From Chitinophagaceae bacterium (GTDB lineage: Bacteria; Bacteroidota; Bacteroidia; Chitinophagales; Chitinophagaceae): 64,000 nt of DNA. Location: the NCBI GenBank assembly GCA_017307735.1, contig JAFKGR010000013.1, positions 62,001 through 126,000 on the forward strand, written 5' to 3'. The notes under the pieces are model-generated. The model was not told the DNA's origin. It searched no databases and worked only from the letters and a program-made list of their open reading frames with translations. Shown in pieces: positions 9,576 through 17,708 of the stretch. How positions within the stretch are numbered: position 1 is the first letter of the stretch; each line of letters starts with the position of its first letter. Made by a program: the position numbers and the translations under genes.

Positions 9576-10946
9576 ATGGCAAGCGTTACCAGAGAGCAGA
9601 TTGGAAATCTCCATGATAAAATTTCAATTAAGATTGATAAGCAGGATTACCTGCCTGATTTTGAAAAAGACATCCGTCAATTCAGCAAAAGGGCCAACAT
9701 CCCCGGATTCAGAAAAGGAATGGTGCCCGCAGGCCTGATCAAAAAAATGTATGGCCCTGAATTTTATCAGGACGCTGTAATCAAATCGGCCAACAAGGAA
9801 TTACAGAATTATCTCGAGAAAGAACAACTCGATATTTTCGGACAACCCATCCAGTCAGACAGTTCGATACCCGATCTTGATTTAAAGAACCCGGCGGAAT
9901 ATGAATTTCTTTTTGAAATAGGAAGGAAGCCAGAAATTAAAATAGATTTATCGTCAATAAAGAAACCCATCCGATATAAAATAAAACCCAAACCTGAAGA
10001 TTTAAAGGATCGTTTGGACAGCCTTCAAACACAATTTGGTGAATTGAAGGAAACAGATGTTGTGGTAAACGGAGACAATATCATTAAAATCCAAATTAAC
10101 CAGATTGATGAAAACGGCCAGCCGGTAGAAAAAGGTATTTCATCTGAACAATCTCTGTATGTAAAGGTATTTACCGAATCTTTTCAGAAAGAACTGACCG
10201 GAAAGAAAAAAGATGATGTGCTCAAAGGAAAGCTGAATGACATTGTGAATTCTGAACAATACCCCGGTGTTTACGAAAACCTCGGAATCGCCCATGATGA
10301 TAATGAAAAAAAGAATGCTTCTGTTTCGGTGACGATCATTACCGTGAACAACATGGACAAACATCCGTTGGATGAAGATCTTTTCAAGAAAGCTTACCCT
10401 TCCAGAAATATTCAAACAGAAGAAGAGTTGAAAAGTGCCATTGAAGCAGATGAACAAAGGCAATGGGATGAATTGACCGGCGATCAACTGGATCACGACT
10501 TATACCATTCACTGATGGAAACATCAGCAGAATTCCCCGAAGATTTTTTGAAAAAATTATTGAGGGTGACTGAAAAGGAAAAGACCGAAGAAGATATTAC
10601 CAAAGAAATGCCGTCTTTTCTCAATGAACTGAAATGGTCGTTGATTATTCAGCAAATCGTTAAAGACAACGATTTAAAGGTTACATCAGATGATATACGG
10701 GCCGAAGTAAGAAAGGAACTTGCGAAATATTTTGGCGGAGCCGATTTGAATTCTGAAGAATTTGCATGGACTGAAAGTTATGTGGACCGGGTGCTATCCG
10801 ACAAAGAACAATTAGAATCGAGATATAGTAAACTCAGGGTTGGAAAAGTATTTGACTGGGTTCGCTCCCAAATTGAACCTGAAGAAAAAGAAATATCACA
10901 GGAAGACTTCCTGAAGATCCGTGAAGAGCATCATCATACACACTGA
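9576..10946 (+). CDS. tig: Trigger factor, ribosome-associated chaperone
   Basis: A 456-residue protein matching trigger factor in length. The ribosome-docking signature is present as GFRKGMVP (about 47-54; the family norm is GFRxGKxP). A middle FKBP-like region with poor conservation and a long helical, Lys/Glu-rich C-terminal chaperone arm follow, ending in a His-rich tail (EEHHHTH). It binds nascent chains at the ribosome exit. The neighbours are clpP1, clpP2 and clpX, the common tig-clpP-clpX order, which supports the call despite divergence in the PPIase-like part. Confidence 0.92.
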   Translation: MASVTREQIGNLHDKISIKIDKQDYLPDFEKDIRQFSKRANIPGFRKGMVPAGLIKKMYGPEFYQDAVIKSANKELQNYLEKEQLDIFGQPIQSDSSIPDLDLKNPAEYEFLFEIGRKPEIKIDLSSIKKPIRYKIKPKPEDLKDRLDSLQTQFGELKETDVVVNGDNIIKIQINQIDENGQPVEKGISSEQSLYVKVFTESFQKELTGKKKDDVLKGKLNDIVNSEQYPGVYENLGIAHDDNEKKNASVSVTIITVNNMDKHPLDEDLFKKAYPSRNIQTEEELKSAIEADEQRQWDELTGDQLDHDLYHSLMETSAEFPEDFLKKLLRVTEKEKTEEDITKEMPSFLNELKWSLIIQQIVKDNDLKVTSDDIRAEVRKELAKYFGGADLNSEEFAWTESYVDRVLSDKEQLESRYSKLRVGKVFDWVRSQIEPEEKEISQEDFLKIREEHHHTH

Positions 10947-10965
10947 TCTTTATCCGGATAGTCAA

Positions 10966-10998
10966 TTTGTCGTATTTTTTTTGTTAGCATTATTTTTG
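10966..10998 (+). promoter_or_regulatory. Putative promoter of the clpP1-clpP2-clpX unit
   Basis: TTTG at 10966-10969, a 21-base spacer and TATTTTTG at 10991-10998 match the Bacteroidota promoter consensus well. It sits in the 99-base gap after tig and would give clpP1 a leader of roughly 40 bases. Confidence 0.6.
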
Positions 10999-11045
10999 AC
11001 CTTTGTCCACAGAATAAATTATTTTGAATAAAATAAAATACCTAC

Positions 11046-11738
11046 ATGGATACAGGAAAAGAATTTGAGAAATATGCAGTAAAGCATAAAGGTATCAGCA
11101 GCAATACGCTTGATTCCTATCTCAGGTATAACGTTACCAACCTTACTCCAAATATTATTGAGGAACGTCCGATGAATGTGGCTGTCATGGATGTATATAG
11201 CCGTTTGATGATGGACAGGATCATATTTCTTGGAAATCCTATCAATGATGAAGTGGCGAACATAGTTACCGCGCAGCTATTGTTTCTTGAAAGTACAGAT
11301 CGCAACCGCGACATTCAGTTATACATCAATTCGCCGGGCGGGGGTGTGTATGCAGGATTGGGAATTTATGATACGATGCAATTTATCAGTCCTGACGTTT
11401 CTACCATTTGCACCGGTATTGCTGCAAGTATGGCTGCCGTTATCATGGCTGCCGGCACAAAGAATAAAAGAAGTTCACTGAAACACTCACGCATCATGAT
11501 GCATCAGCCAAGTGCAGGTGCAGCCGGCCAGGCTTCTGACGTTCAGATTACAGTGAATGAGGTAGTAAAACTCAAAAAAGAGCTTTACGAAATCTTGAGT
11601 TTCCATACAGGGCAATCCCTTGACAAAATAGCGAAGGACAGCAATCGCGATTTCTGGATGACAGCCGAAGAAGCCAAATCTTACGGCCTGATAGATGAAA
11701 TATTGATAACAAACGAAAGAAAACTAAAGGAAAAATAA
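11046..11738 (+). CDS. clpP: ATP-dependent Clp protease proteolytic subunit, copy 1
   Basis: A 230-residue ClpP serine protease subunit. The triad is complete: Ser128 in GIAASMA, His153 in MMHQPSAG and Asp202 in NRDFWM. The Ser-His and His-Asp spacings of 25 and 49 equal those of E. coli ClpP. A handle helix (VQITVNEVVKLKKELYEIL) mediates ring-ring contact in the family. The N-terminus carries about 30 extra residues before the processing region, longer than E. coli. One base separates it from the second, clearly different clpP, so translation is probably coupled, and clpX follows. It presumably forms ClpXP chambers alone or with ClpP2. Confidence 0.95.
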   Translation: MDTGKEFEKYAVKHKGISSNTLDSYLRYNVTNLTPNIIEERPMNVAVMDVYSRLMMDRIIFLGNPINDEVANIVTAQLLFLESTDRNRDIQLYINSPGGGVYAGLGIYDTMQFISPDVSTICTGIAASMAAVIMAAGTKNKRSSLKHSRIMMHQPSAGAAGQASDVQITVNEVVKLKKELYEILSFHTGQSLDKIAKDSNRDFWMTAEEAKSYGLIDEILITNERKLKEK

Positions 11739-11739
11739 C

Positions 11740-12378
11740 ATGGATACCTATAATTTTCGCAGTAAGAATTTTCTTTTTGAAGAGGATGAACCTGAAACAG
11801 AAGAACCTGAAGAAAATCCTATGGATCGCATGCTTCAGGGAGCTTTGATCTACGATAAAAAATTCCTTGAGCAAAGAAAGATTTTTCTTTGGGGTGAAGT
11901 CAATGACAAAACCAGCCGGGAAGTGACTAATAAATTATTGTATCTCGAAGCAATGGATCCCGGAAAGGAAATTTCGTTTTATATCAACAGCCCCGGTGGT
12001 GTAATTACCGGCGGAATGGTTATTTACGATACAATGCAAATGATTTCAAGCCCGGTCAGCACCATCTGTATGGGAATGGCAGCAAGCATGGCAAGTATCT
12101 TATTGAGTGGAGGCGTCAAAGGCAAGCGCTATATTTATCCGCATGGCGAAGTGATGATTCATCAGCCGAGCGGCGGAGGAAAAGGTACCAGTGCAGATTT
12201 GGAAATTATGGCAAGACAGATTCAAAAAGCCAAAGAAATAGGAGCAAAAATTCTTGCTGAAAATTGTGGACAGACATACGAAAAAGTAATGGATGATTTT
12301 GACCGGGATTACTGGATGGATGCCCAGGAAAGCAAGAAGTACGGCATCGTTGACGTTATATTGAAAAAGCTGTCTTAG
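11740..12378 (+). CDS. clpP: ATP-dependent Clp protease proteolytic subunit, copy 2 (paralogue)
   Basis: A 212-residue second ClpP, strongly diverged from the first copy but with an intact triad: Ser116 in GMAASMAS, His141 in MIHQPSGG and Asp190 in FDRDYWM, at the same 25/49 spacing. The N-terminus is unusual, with a run of acidic residues at 14-25 (FEEDEPETEEPEE) before the conserved body begins near MLQGALIYDKK. That region normally forms the axial pore loops and carries the processing site. The two copies are in frame-independent tandem with a 1-base gap, and clpX starts 55 bases downstream. A hetero-oligomeric ClpP1P2 particle is plausible but not shown by sequence. Confidence 0.94.
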   Translation: MDTYNFRSKNFLFEEDEPETEEPEENPMDRMLQGALIYDKKFLEQRKIFLWGEVNDKTSREVTNKLLYLEAMDPGKEISFYINSPGGVITGGMVIYDTMQMISSPVSTICMGMAASMASILLSGGVKGKRYIYPHGEVMIHQPSGGGKGTSADLEIMARQIQKAKEIGAKILAENCGQTYEKVMDDFDRDYWMDAQESKKYGIVDVILKKLS

Positions 12379-12433
12379 TTTTTTTGAAAATATTTATTAG
12401 AATAAGGATTAATTTAGCCTATATTTATTAACC

Positions 12434-13669
12434 ATGGCAAAGCAAATTTTACATTGTTCATTTTGCGGGCGAACCAGAGATGAAGTAAAAATTCTGATCG
12501 CGGGCCAGGAAGCACATATTTGCGAAAATTGTGTTGAACATGCACAGGAAATCCTCCAGCAGGAGTTGCCTTCTCTTTTTGAAAAGAATACAGAGACAAC
12601 CAATCTTAAGCTGACAGTAAAGAAGCCCATGGAAATCAAGAAATATCTTGATGAATATGTAATTGGACAGGATGATGCAAAGAAAGTTCTCGCAGTGGCT
12701 GTTTATAATCATTATAAAAGATTAGGGCAGAAAGTTGAAAATGATGTTGAAATTGAAAAGAGCAACATCATTATGGTGGGTGAAACCGGAACCGGGAAAA
12801 CACTGTTGGCAAAAACGATTGCGCGGTTATTAAATGTTCCTTTCACTATCGTTGATGCAACTGTTTTCACCGAAGCGGGTTATGTAGGTGAGGATGTGGA
12901 AAGCATTCTCAGCAGGTTGTTGCAGGTTTGTAATTTTGATGTAAATGCCGCCCAGAAAGGGATTGTTTACATAGATGAGATTGACAAGATTGCGAGGAAG
13001 AGCGATAATCCGAGTATTACACGCGATGTAAGCGGTGAAGGGGTTCAACAGGGTTTGTTGAAACTTCTGGAAGGTACTGATGTGCTCGTCCCGCCACAGG
13101 GAGGAAGAAAACATCCGGAACAAAAACTGATAAAAATCAATACCAGCAATATTCTTTTCATTTGCGGAGGCGCCTTTGACGGAGTGGATAAAGTTATCGG
13201 GAGAAGAATCAATACCAACGCCATCGGTTTCAGTGTGAACAAAGATTTGCAGGAATATCAGCGTAACAATCTTTTGCAATTTGTCAATGCACAGGATCTG
13301 AAGAGTTTTGGATTGATACCTGAATTATTGGGGAGATTGCCGGTTATCACCTATTTGAATCCGTTGGATTATGTAACTCTCAGAAGCATTCTTACAGAAC
13401 CGAGGAATTCACTGATGAAACAATACAAAAAATTATTCCAGTTGGAAGGTATTGATCTTGTTGTGGATGAGGGCGTATATGATTTCATGGTAGAAAAGGC
13501 GATGGAATATAAACTCGGGGCGCGTGGGCTGAGAAGTATTTGCGAAACCATTCTTACGGATGCCATGTATGAAATGCCATCTCAAAAAGTAAAATCGTTT
13601 CATCTGACACGCGATTATGCAGAACGTAAATTCAAAGTAAGCAAACTGAGCATTCTGAAAGTGGCTTAA
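12434..13669 (+). CDS. clpX: ClpX, AAA+ unfoldase of ClpXP
   Basis: A 411-residue ATPase that unfolds substrates and feeds them to ClpP. The N-terminal C4 zinc-binding domain uses Cys8, Cys11, Cys30 and Cys33. Walker A GETGTGKT is at 116-123, Walker B is IVYIDEIDK, and the pore loop is in GYVGED. The IGF tripeptide that docks on ClpP is present in NAIGFS near residue 264. The sensor-2 region [10 protein letters not shown] is intact. There is a single ClpX downstream of two ClpPs, so the same IGF loop must serve whichever ring faces are presented. Confidence 0.97.
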   Translation: MAKQILHCSFCGRTRDEVKILIAGQEAHICENCVEHAQEILQQELPSLFEKNTETTNLKLTVKKPMEIKKYLDEYVIGQDDAKKVLAVAVYNHYKRLGQKVENDVEIEKSNIIMVGETGTGKTLLAKTIARLLNVPFTIVDATVFTEAGYVGEDVESILSRLLQVCNFDVNAAQKGIVYIDEIDKIARKSDNPSITRDVSGEGVQQGLLKLLEGTDVLVPPQGGRKHPEQKLIKINTSNILFICGGAFDGVDKVIGRRINTNAIGFSVNKDLQEYQRNNLLQFVNAQDLKSFGLIPELLGRLPVITYLNPLDYVTLRSILTEPRNSLMKQYKKLFQLEGIDLVVDEGVYDFMVEKAMEYKLGARGLRSICETILTDAMYEMPSQKVKSFHLTRDYAERKFKVSKLSILKVA

Positions 13670-13761
13670 AATAATTTTTATCAGAAATAATAATTGCGTT
13701 TACGTTACCATTGGTTTTTATCTTTACTTTTACCACTTCTAATTTCTAAATAAACTTTTGA

Positions 13762-15027
13762 ATGGTTGATGTAATTCTTGGCCTTCAGTGGGGAGATGAA
13801 GGTAAGGGTAAAGTGGTTGATTATTTCGCATCTCATTATGACATTGTAGCCCGTTTCCAGGGCGGCCCGAATGCCGGCCATACCATATATGTTAATGATA
13901 AAAAAATAGTTTTACACCAGGTGCCTTCCGGGATTTTTAAACCCCATTCACAGAATCTTATCGGGAACGGGGTAGTGCTGGATGCTGTATCCTTGAAAGA
14001 GGAATGTGAAGCCATTGCTTCGTTTGGTGTTGATTTCAGAAAGTCATTACTCATAAGTGACCGTACCCATTTAATCCTGCCCACACATAAAGCGCTGGAT
14101 AAGGCGAGTGAATTGAGTAAGGGAAACGAAAAGATTGGTTCAACACTGAAAGGTATCGGCCCTGCATACATGGATAAAACCGGAAGAAACGGTTTGCGCG
14201 TTGGCGATATCCGCAACAAAAATTTTGTTTCCAATTATATCAGGTTGAGATTAAAACATCAGAAACTTCTCGACAATTTTTCTTTCAATGAAGATATCAG
14301 TGCTGAAGAGGAGAAGTTTTTTGAAGCTTTGGAATTCATGCGGAGCCTGGAGATTGTCAGTGGGGAATATTTTATCAATGATGCTCTTTCCAAAGGAAAA
14401 AAAATACTGGCTGAGGGTGCGCAGGGAAGTATGCTCGATATTGATTTTGGAACATTTCCTTATGTAACATCTTCCACAACAATAGCCTCAGGTGTTTGCA
14501 ACGGACTGGGAATTGCGCCGAACAAGATCGGAACAGTGACCGGAGTTACCAAGGCCTATTGCACAAGGGTAGGGGGCGGTCCTTTCCCGACGGAGCTTCA
14601 TGATGAAGATGGAGAACTGATCCGCAAAAAAGGCAATGAATTTGGAGCTACTACCGGCAGGCCGCGCAGATGCGGCTGGATTGATCTGGTGGCGCTTGAT
14701 TATGCATGTATGATCAATGGAGTATCTCAGTTGGTCATGACCAAAGCCGATGTCCTGGATGATTTACCCGTTTTGAAAGTTTGTGAATCCTATAAAATTG
14801 GGGGTAAAGAAACCAGGCAGGTTCCATTTCAAATGGATAAACTGACCATTGATCCGGTATATAAATCATTCAAAGGTTGGACAAGTGATATTTCACAAAT
14901 AAATGATTATAAAAAGTTACCTCCGGAAATGCTTTCTTACATAGATTATATCAATAAAAAGCTTGGAGTACAGGTAAAATTTATTTCCAACGGGCCTGGT
15001 ACAGAACAATTGATTTCAGCATCATAA
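13762..15027 (+). CDS. purA: Adenylosuccinate synthetase
   Basis: This enzyme uses GTP to condense IMP and aspartate, the first committed step to AMP. The 421 residues match the family. The GTP-binding GDEGKGK is at 11-17, NAGHTI follows near 40, and the IMP-binding block GIGPAYMDKTGRNGLRVGD and the catalytic-loop region TGRPRRCGWIDL are intact. It starts 92 bases after clpX, where a weak box TATCTTTA at 13719-13726 could be its promoter. No other purine genes are nearby. Confidence 0.96.
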   Translation: MVDVILGLQWGDEGKGKVVDYFASHYDIVARFQGGPNAGHTIYVNDKKIVLHQVPSGIFKPHSQNLIGNGVVLDAVSLKEECEAIASFGVDFRKSLLISDRTHLILPTHKALDKASELSKGNEKIGSTLKGIGPAYMDKTGRNGLRVGDIRNKNFVSNYIRLRLKHQKLLDNFSFNEDISAEEEKFFEALEFMRSLEIVSGEYFINDALSKGKKILAEGAQGSMLDIDFGTFPYVTSSTTIASGVCNGLGIAPNKIGTVTGVTKAYCTRVGGGPFPTELHDEDGELIRKKGNEFGATTGRPRRCGWIDLVALDYACMINGVSQLVMTKADVLDDLPVLKVCESYKIGGKETRQVPFQMDKLTIDPVYKSFKGWTSDISQINDYKKLPPEMLSYIDYINKKLGVQVKFISNGPGTEQLISAS

Positions 15028-15048
15028 TTTTTTAGTCTTTTAGTCTGT

Positions 15049-15077
15049 TTTGCCATTTAAAATATTTCCTATTTTTG
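15049..15077 (+). promoter_or_regulatory. Promoter of the charged-protein gene
   Basis: TTTG at 15049-15052, 17 bases of spacer and TATTTTTG at 15070-15077 form a good Bacteroidota promoter. The leader to the ATG at 15132 is about 45-50 bases, longer than at most promoters in this window. Confidence 0.6.
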
Positions 15078-15131
15078 GTTTATAAAAGTATTTGAAAGAA
15101 GAGTGCTCACTTTTAAATTCCGCATTTTATT

Positions 15132-15554
15132 ATGAAAGCAAAACCTGAAAAGAACAGTAAAGGCGCTGCAAAAAAAACTAACTCAAAAGCGCCAAAAGAA
15201 TCTTCCAAGAAGAAGAATAAGAATATCGAGGAAGAGGATGATGATAAAAATTTTGAAGAAGATGAAGATCTTTCGTCAAAAAAGAAATCCAAAACTTCCG
15301 GAAGCAAACGCCATAAGGAAGATGATGACGATGAAGATGATGATGTGGCAGAAGATGATGACGATTGGAACAAATCCGAAGAAGAAGATTATGACCCGGA
15401 TTTTGAGGAATTCGATATGCCCAAATCAAAGTCAAAAAGATCAGGAAAAAAGAGCGGTGGCGGAGATGACGACCTGGATATGGACGACGACTATAAATCC
15501 ATGGGTTTCTTCGATGAATCGAATGATTTCGATGACGAGGATGATGATTTCTGA
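15132..15554 (+). CDS. Polyampholytic, intrinsically disordered protein of unknown function
   Basis: A 140-residue protein made almost entirely of Lys, Asp, Glu and Ser. It is organised in alternating charge blocks: a Lys-rich N-terminus (1-30), an acidic block (33-47), a Lys/Ser/Arg block (49-61), a long Asp/Glu run (63-94), a second basic patch (97-108), and an acidic tail containing aromatic residues (MGFFDESNDFDDEDDDF). It has no signal peptide, membrane segment or folded domain that I recognise. The gene is real on several grounds: own promoter, ATG, strong terminator and an uninterrupted frame. It forms a single-gene unit between purA and a convergent exported protein. Nucleic-acid- or ribosome-associated scaffolding is one guess; function is unknown. 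Confidence 0.75.
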   Translation: MKAKPEKNSKGAAKKTNSKAPKESSKKKNKNIEEEDDDKNFEEDEDLSSKKKSKTSGSKRHKEDDDDEDDDVAEDDDDWNKSEEEDYDPDFEEFDMPKSKSKRSGKKSGGGDDDLDMDDDYKSMGFFDESNDFDDEDDDF

Positions 15555-15582
15555 TCACGCAAAATGAATAGAACTGAAACAG

Positions 15583-15612
15583 AAAGAGGCTGAACAATCA
15601 GCCTCTTTTTTC
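15583..15612. terminator. Bidirectional intrinsic terminator
   Basis: A 9-bp perfect stem (AGAGGCTGA at 15585-15593, TCAGCCTCT at 15598-15606) with ACAA loop is followed by a T run on the plus strand. A short A run on its left flank can act as a T tail for the minus-strand transcript. It separates the convergent genes at 15132 and 15635. Confidence 0.88.
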
Positions 15613-15634
15613 AAGATAGTTTTCTTGCCATAAA

Positions 15635-16333
15635 TTATTCCATTTCGCCGAAATAGGAAATTTCACCATCTCTGTCCACCTGTACAACCACCGTTTTATT
15701 TCCCTTTTTCAATTGGGTAAAATAACTGTTTGTCTGAATAGGAAATTGATCGAGAGCCATATTCAAATCATTGTTGGCATTGCTATGGTAAGCGATGACT
15801 TTTTCGGGAGAAAATCCGGGGTAGTCTTTGGCAATTTGTTTGCGGCCCCTTGCCGGCAATTGATTGTAAGATAAAAAGCGTCCCGAACCGAGCAGGTGGT
15901 TGCTGTAATCATAATCAGCAACCATTTTCTTATTATGCATAATGAAGTTGACTTCAGGATATCCCTGAGGTGCGCTCCATTCCACATCCGTTGCACCCGG
16001 AAAATCTGATTTAAACCTTACGAAAGTAGCCTGTGGAATATCTTCTACTTCTCTGATACTTTGCCTTTCCTCACGTAATTCTTTTTTCTCAGTTTTCGTT
16101 ATACTCTTGCTGTCCTTAAGTAGTCCGGTTGTAATATCCGGGTTGTTCACTGTATTGGCTTCGGCGGTTGGCTGCGCTGAAGTAAATGAAGAAACCAGGA
16201 ATAGAGAAACAAAGGCTAAACTGAAAATTCTTATTTGCCTGTTGAAAGAATTGAAAAAGCATTTTCCAATTTGAGCTAATTTAATTTTTGGTTTGTTCGA
16301 AACTGTTGAATAGTGACCAAGATTCTTTTTCAT
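15635..16333 (-). CDS. Exported PepSY-like (DUF2874-like) protein
   Basis: A 232-residue protein with a long basic N-region and a signal segment (SLAFVSLFLVSSFTSAQ at about 38-54). The mature part has two repeats of a PepSY/BLIP-like fold: ATFVRFKSDFPGATDVEWS followed by strand-like segments, then RKQIAKDYPGFSPEKVIAYH followed by GNKTVVVQVDRDGEISYFG. Proteins of this type in Bacteroidota are small periplasmic modules of unknown role. The only Met in the N-terminal extension is at 16333, so this start is kept, although 37 residues before the hydrophobic core is long. The 586-base region upstream presumably holds its promoter. Confidence 0.65.
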   Translation of the reverse strand: MKKNLGHYSTVSNKPKIKLAQIGKCFFNSFNRQIRIFSLAFVSLFLVSSFTSAQPTAEANTVNNPDITTGLLKDSKSITKTEKKELREERQSIREVEDIPQATFVRFKSDFPGATDVEWSAPQGYPEVNFIMHNKKMVADYDYSNHLLGSGRFLSYNQLPARGRKQIAKDYPGFSPEKVIAYHSNANNDLNMALDQFPIQTNSYFTQLKKGNKTVVVQVDRDGEISYFGEME

Positions 16334-16919
16334 TTGTCCTTAATTTTAAAATTGAATAATAAATTATTCCTGCAGGGTTCAGACATAATGTATGCCAGCA
16401 GAGAAGAAATGATTGTTTCGCATGAAACCTTAACATTAGCGCCTGTTTGCGCCATATCACGAGGAAGATTTCATTAACAGAATCTGCCGGGGAATGCGAA
16501 TTTTTTGTTTTTATTACGTTAATGGATACACTGAAATAAAACATTAACTATATCTATCGTTAAGGGGAACAAAAAATGTCATGGAGCATAATTGAACTGA
16601 ACAATTTCAAGGTGCCGTCACTATTTTTCTGAATGTAAAATTTTATAAATGCCCTATTTGACCCGGATTACTGAGTTTGCAATTATGGATATTTTTCCCG
16701 GCTGTGTGATATTTTTTCCTCGAAAGCAGCCAGAATGTTTTTTGCATTTCCTTCAGCGAACATCATTGACAGTTCGATTCCGGATAGGAAGTCTTATTAA
16801 TTTTAAAGAAATTTCAGAAAAGTTTTTAAAGATGAATTTTCATTAATTCAAAAGTCAGGTTTCCTTTGCAATGAAAAAATTTGGAAAACAGTTTTTCCGA
16901 ACGTTATGGCTGAATTTTT
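16334..16919. other. 586-base intergenic region
   Basis: This lies between the divergently arranged 15635 gene and the downstream end of cmk. Short frames exist on both strands (for example 16281-16544 minus and 16649-16846 plus), but none has a promoter box, a domain or plausible composition. I see an AATTTTAAAATT palindrome near 16340 and the cmk terminator at its right end, and nothing else. Confidence 0.5.
16874..16898 (-). terminator. Probable cmk terminator
   Basis: On the minus strand, stem GGAAAA/TTTTCC with a 4-base loop is followed by AAATTTTTT. The stem is AT-rich and short, so strength is modest. It lies 22 bases beyond the cmk stop codon. Confidence 0.45.
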
Positions 16920-17606
16920 TTAAGCAGGTTGCATCTGCTTTTTTACCAGATTGAGAGCAAACTCCAGTTGTTCCTTTTGGGTCAGGCGGGTATTGTCCAG
17001 CACGATGGCGTCATCGGCTTTTCTCAGCGGGCTGATTTCGCGGTTGCTATCGATATAATCTCTTCTTGCAATATTGGCTTTTACTTCGTCGATGGTGATA
17101 TTGGGATTCTTCTCATACATTTCTGCAAACCTTCTTTCAACTCTTACTGCTTCATCCGCAATCATATAAATTTTTACTTCAGCCTTTGGGAATACAGTTG
17201 TGCCGATATCTCTTCCATCCATCACTATCCCTTTGTTTTCGCCCATCTTTTTCTGCGCTGCCACCGCAAATGTCCTTACCTCACCAATCGCAGCAACTTC
17301 AGATACTTTTTCAGCCACAACAATATCCCGGATAATGTATTCCACATTTTCTCCGTTCAGATAAATTTCTGAATGCAGATGGTGTGGATTTACATCAAAA
17401 CTAATATGGATATTTTTCAGCGCTTCCTTTACTTCTTTTACATTTTCATAATTCACATTGTTTCTCAAAAAGTAAAGAGTAATGGCACGATACATTGCAC
17501 CACTGTCGATGTACAGATAGCCGAGTTTTTTTGCCAATTGCCTGGCGAGTGTGCTTTTCCCGCAACTTGAGAGTCCGTCAATGGTAACGATAATTTTAGG
17601 ATGCAT
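16920..17606 (-). CDS. cmk: Cytidylate kinase
   Basis: Phosphorylates CMP and dCMP with ATP. From the ATG at 17606 the protein is 228 residues, the normal size. Walker A DGLSSCGKST lies at 10-19. The substrate-binding residues follow in YIDSGAMYRA, and GRDIGTTVFPKAEVKIY is intact. An in-frame ATG at 17636 would add 10 hydrophobic residues before the conserved IIVTIDG strand and is unlikely to be the start. It lies 102 bases downstream of mrp on the same strand; an operon is possible. Confidence 0.95.
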   Translation of the reverse strand: MHPKIIVTIDGLSSCGKSTLARQLAKKLGYLYIDSGAMYRAITLYFLRNNVNYENVKEVKEALKNIHISFDVNPHHLHSEIYLNGENVEYIIRDIVVAEKVSEVAAIGEVRTFAVAAQKKMGENKGIVMDGRDIGTTVFPKAEVKIYMIADEAVRVERRFAEMYEKNPNITIDEVKANIARRDYIDSNREISPLRKADDAIVLDNTRLTQKEQLEFALNLVKKQMQPA

Positions 17607-17708
17607 GACAGCACAAAAATCAAAAAAAATATGCATGTAGCAAAATGCGGAATATCATAATGAATGGTATTCCGTATTTTTTTGGTGATAAATTCCGGAA
17701 GCCTTAAA

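Noticed and set aside
15113..15373. Serine-rich frame antisense to the charged protein
   Set aside because: The poly-serine runs are the mirror of GAT/GAA codons in the real gene.
16649..16846. 65-codon frame in the gap before cmk
   Set aside because: No promoter box, no ribosome site, no recognisable feature.
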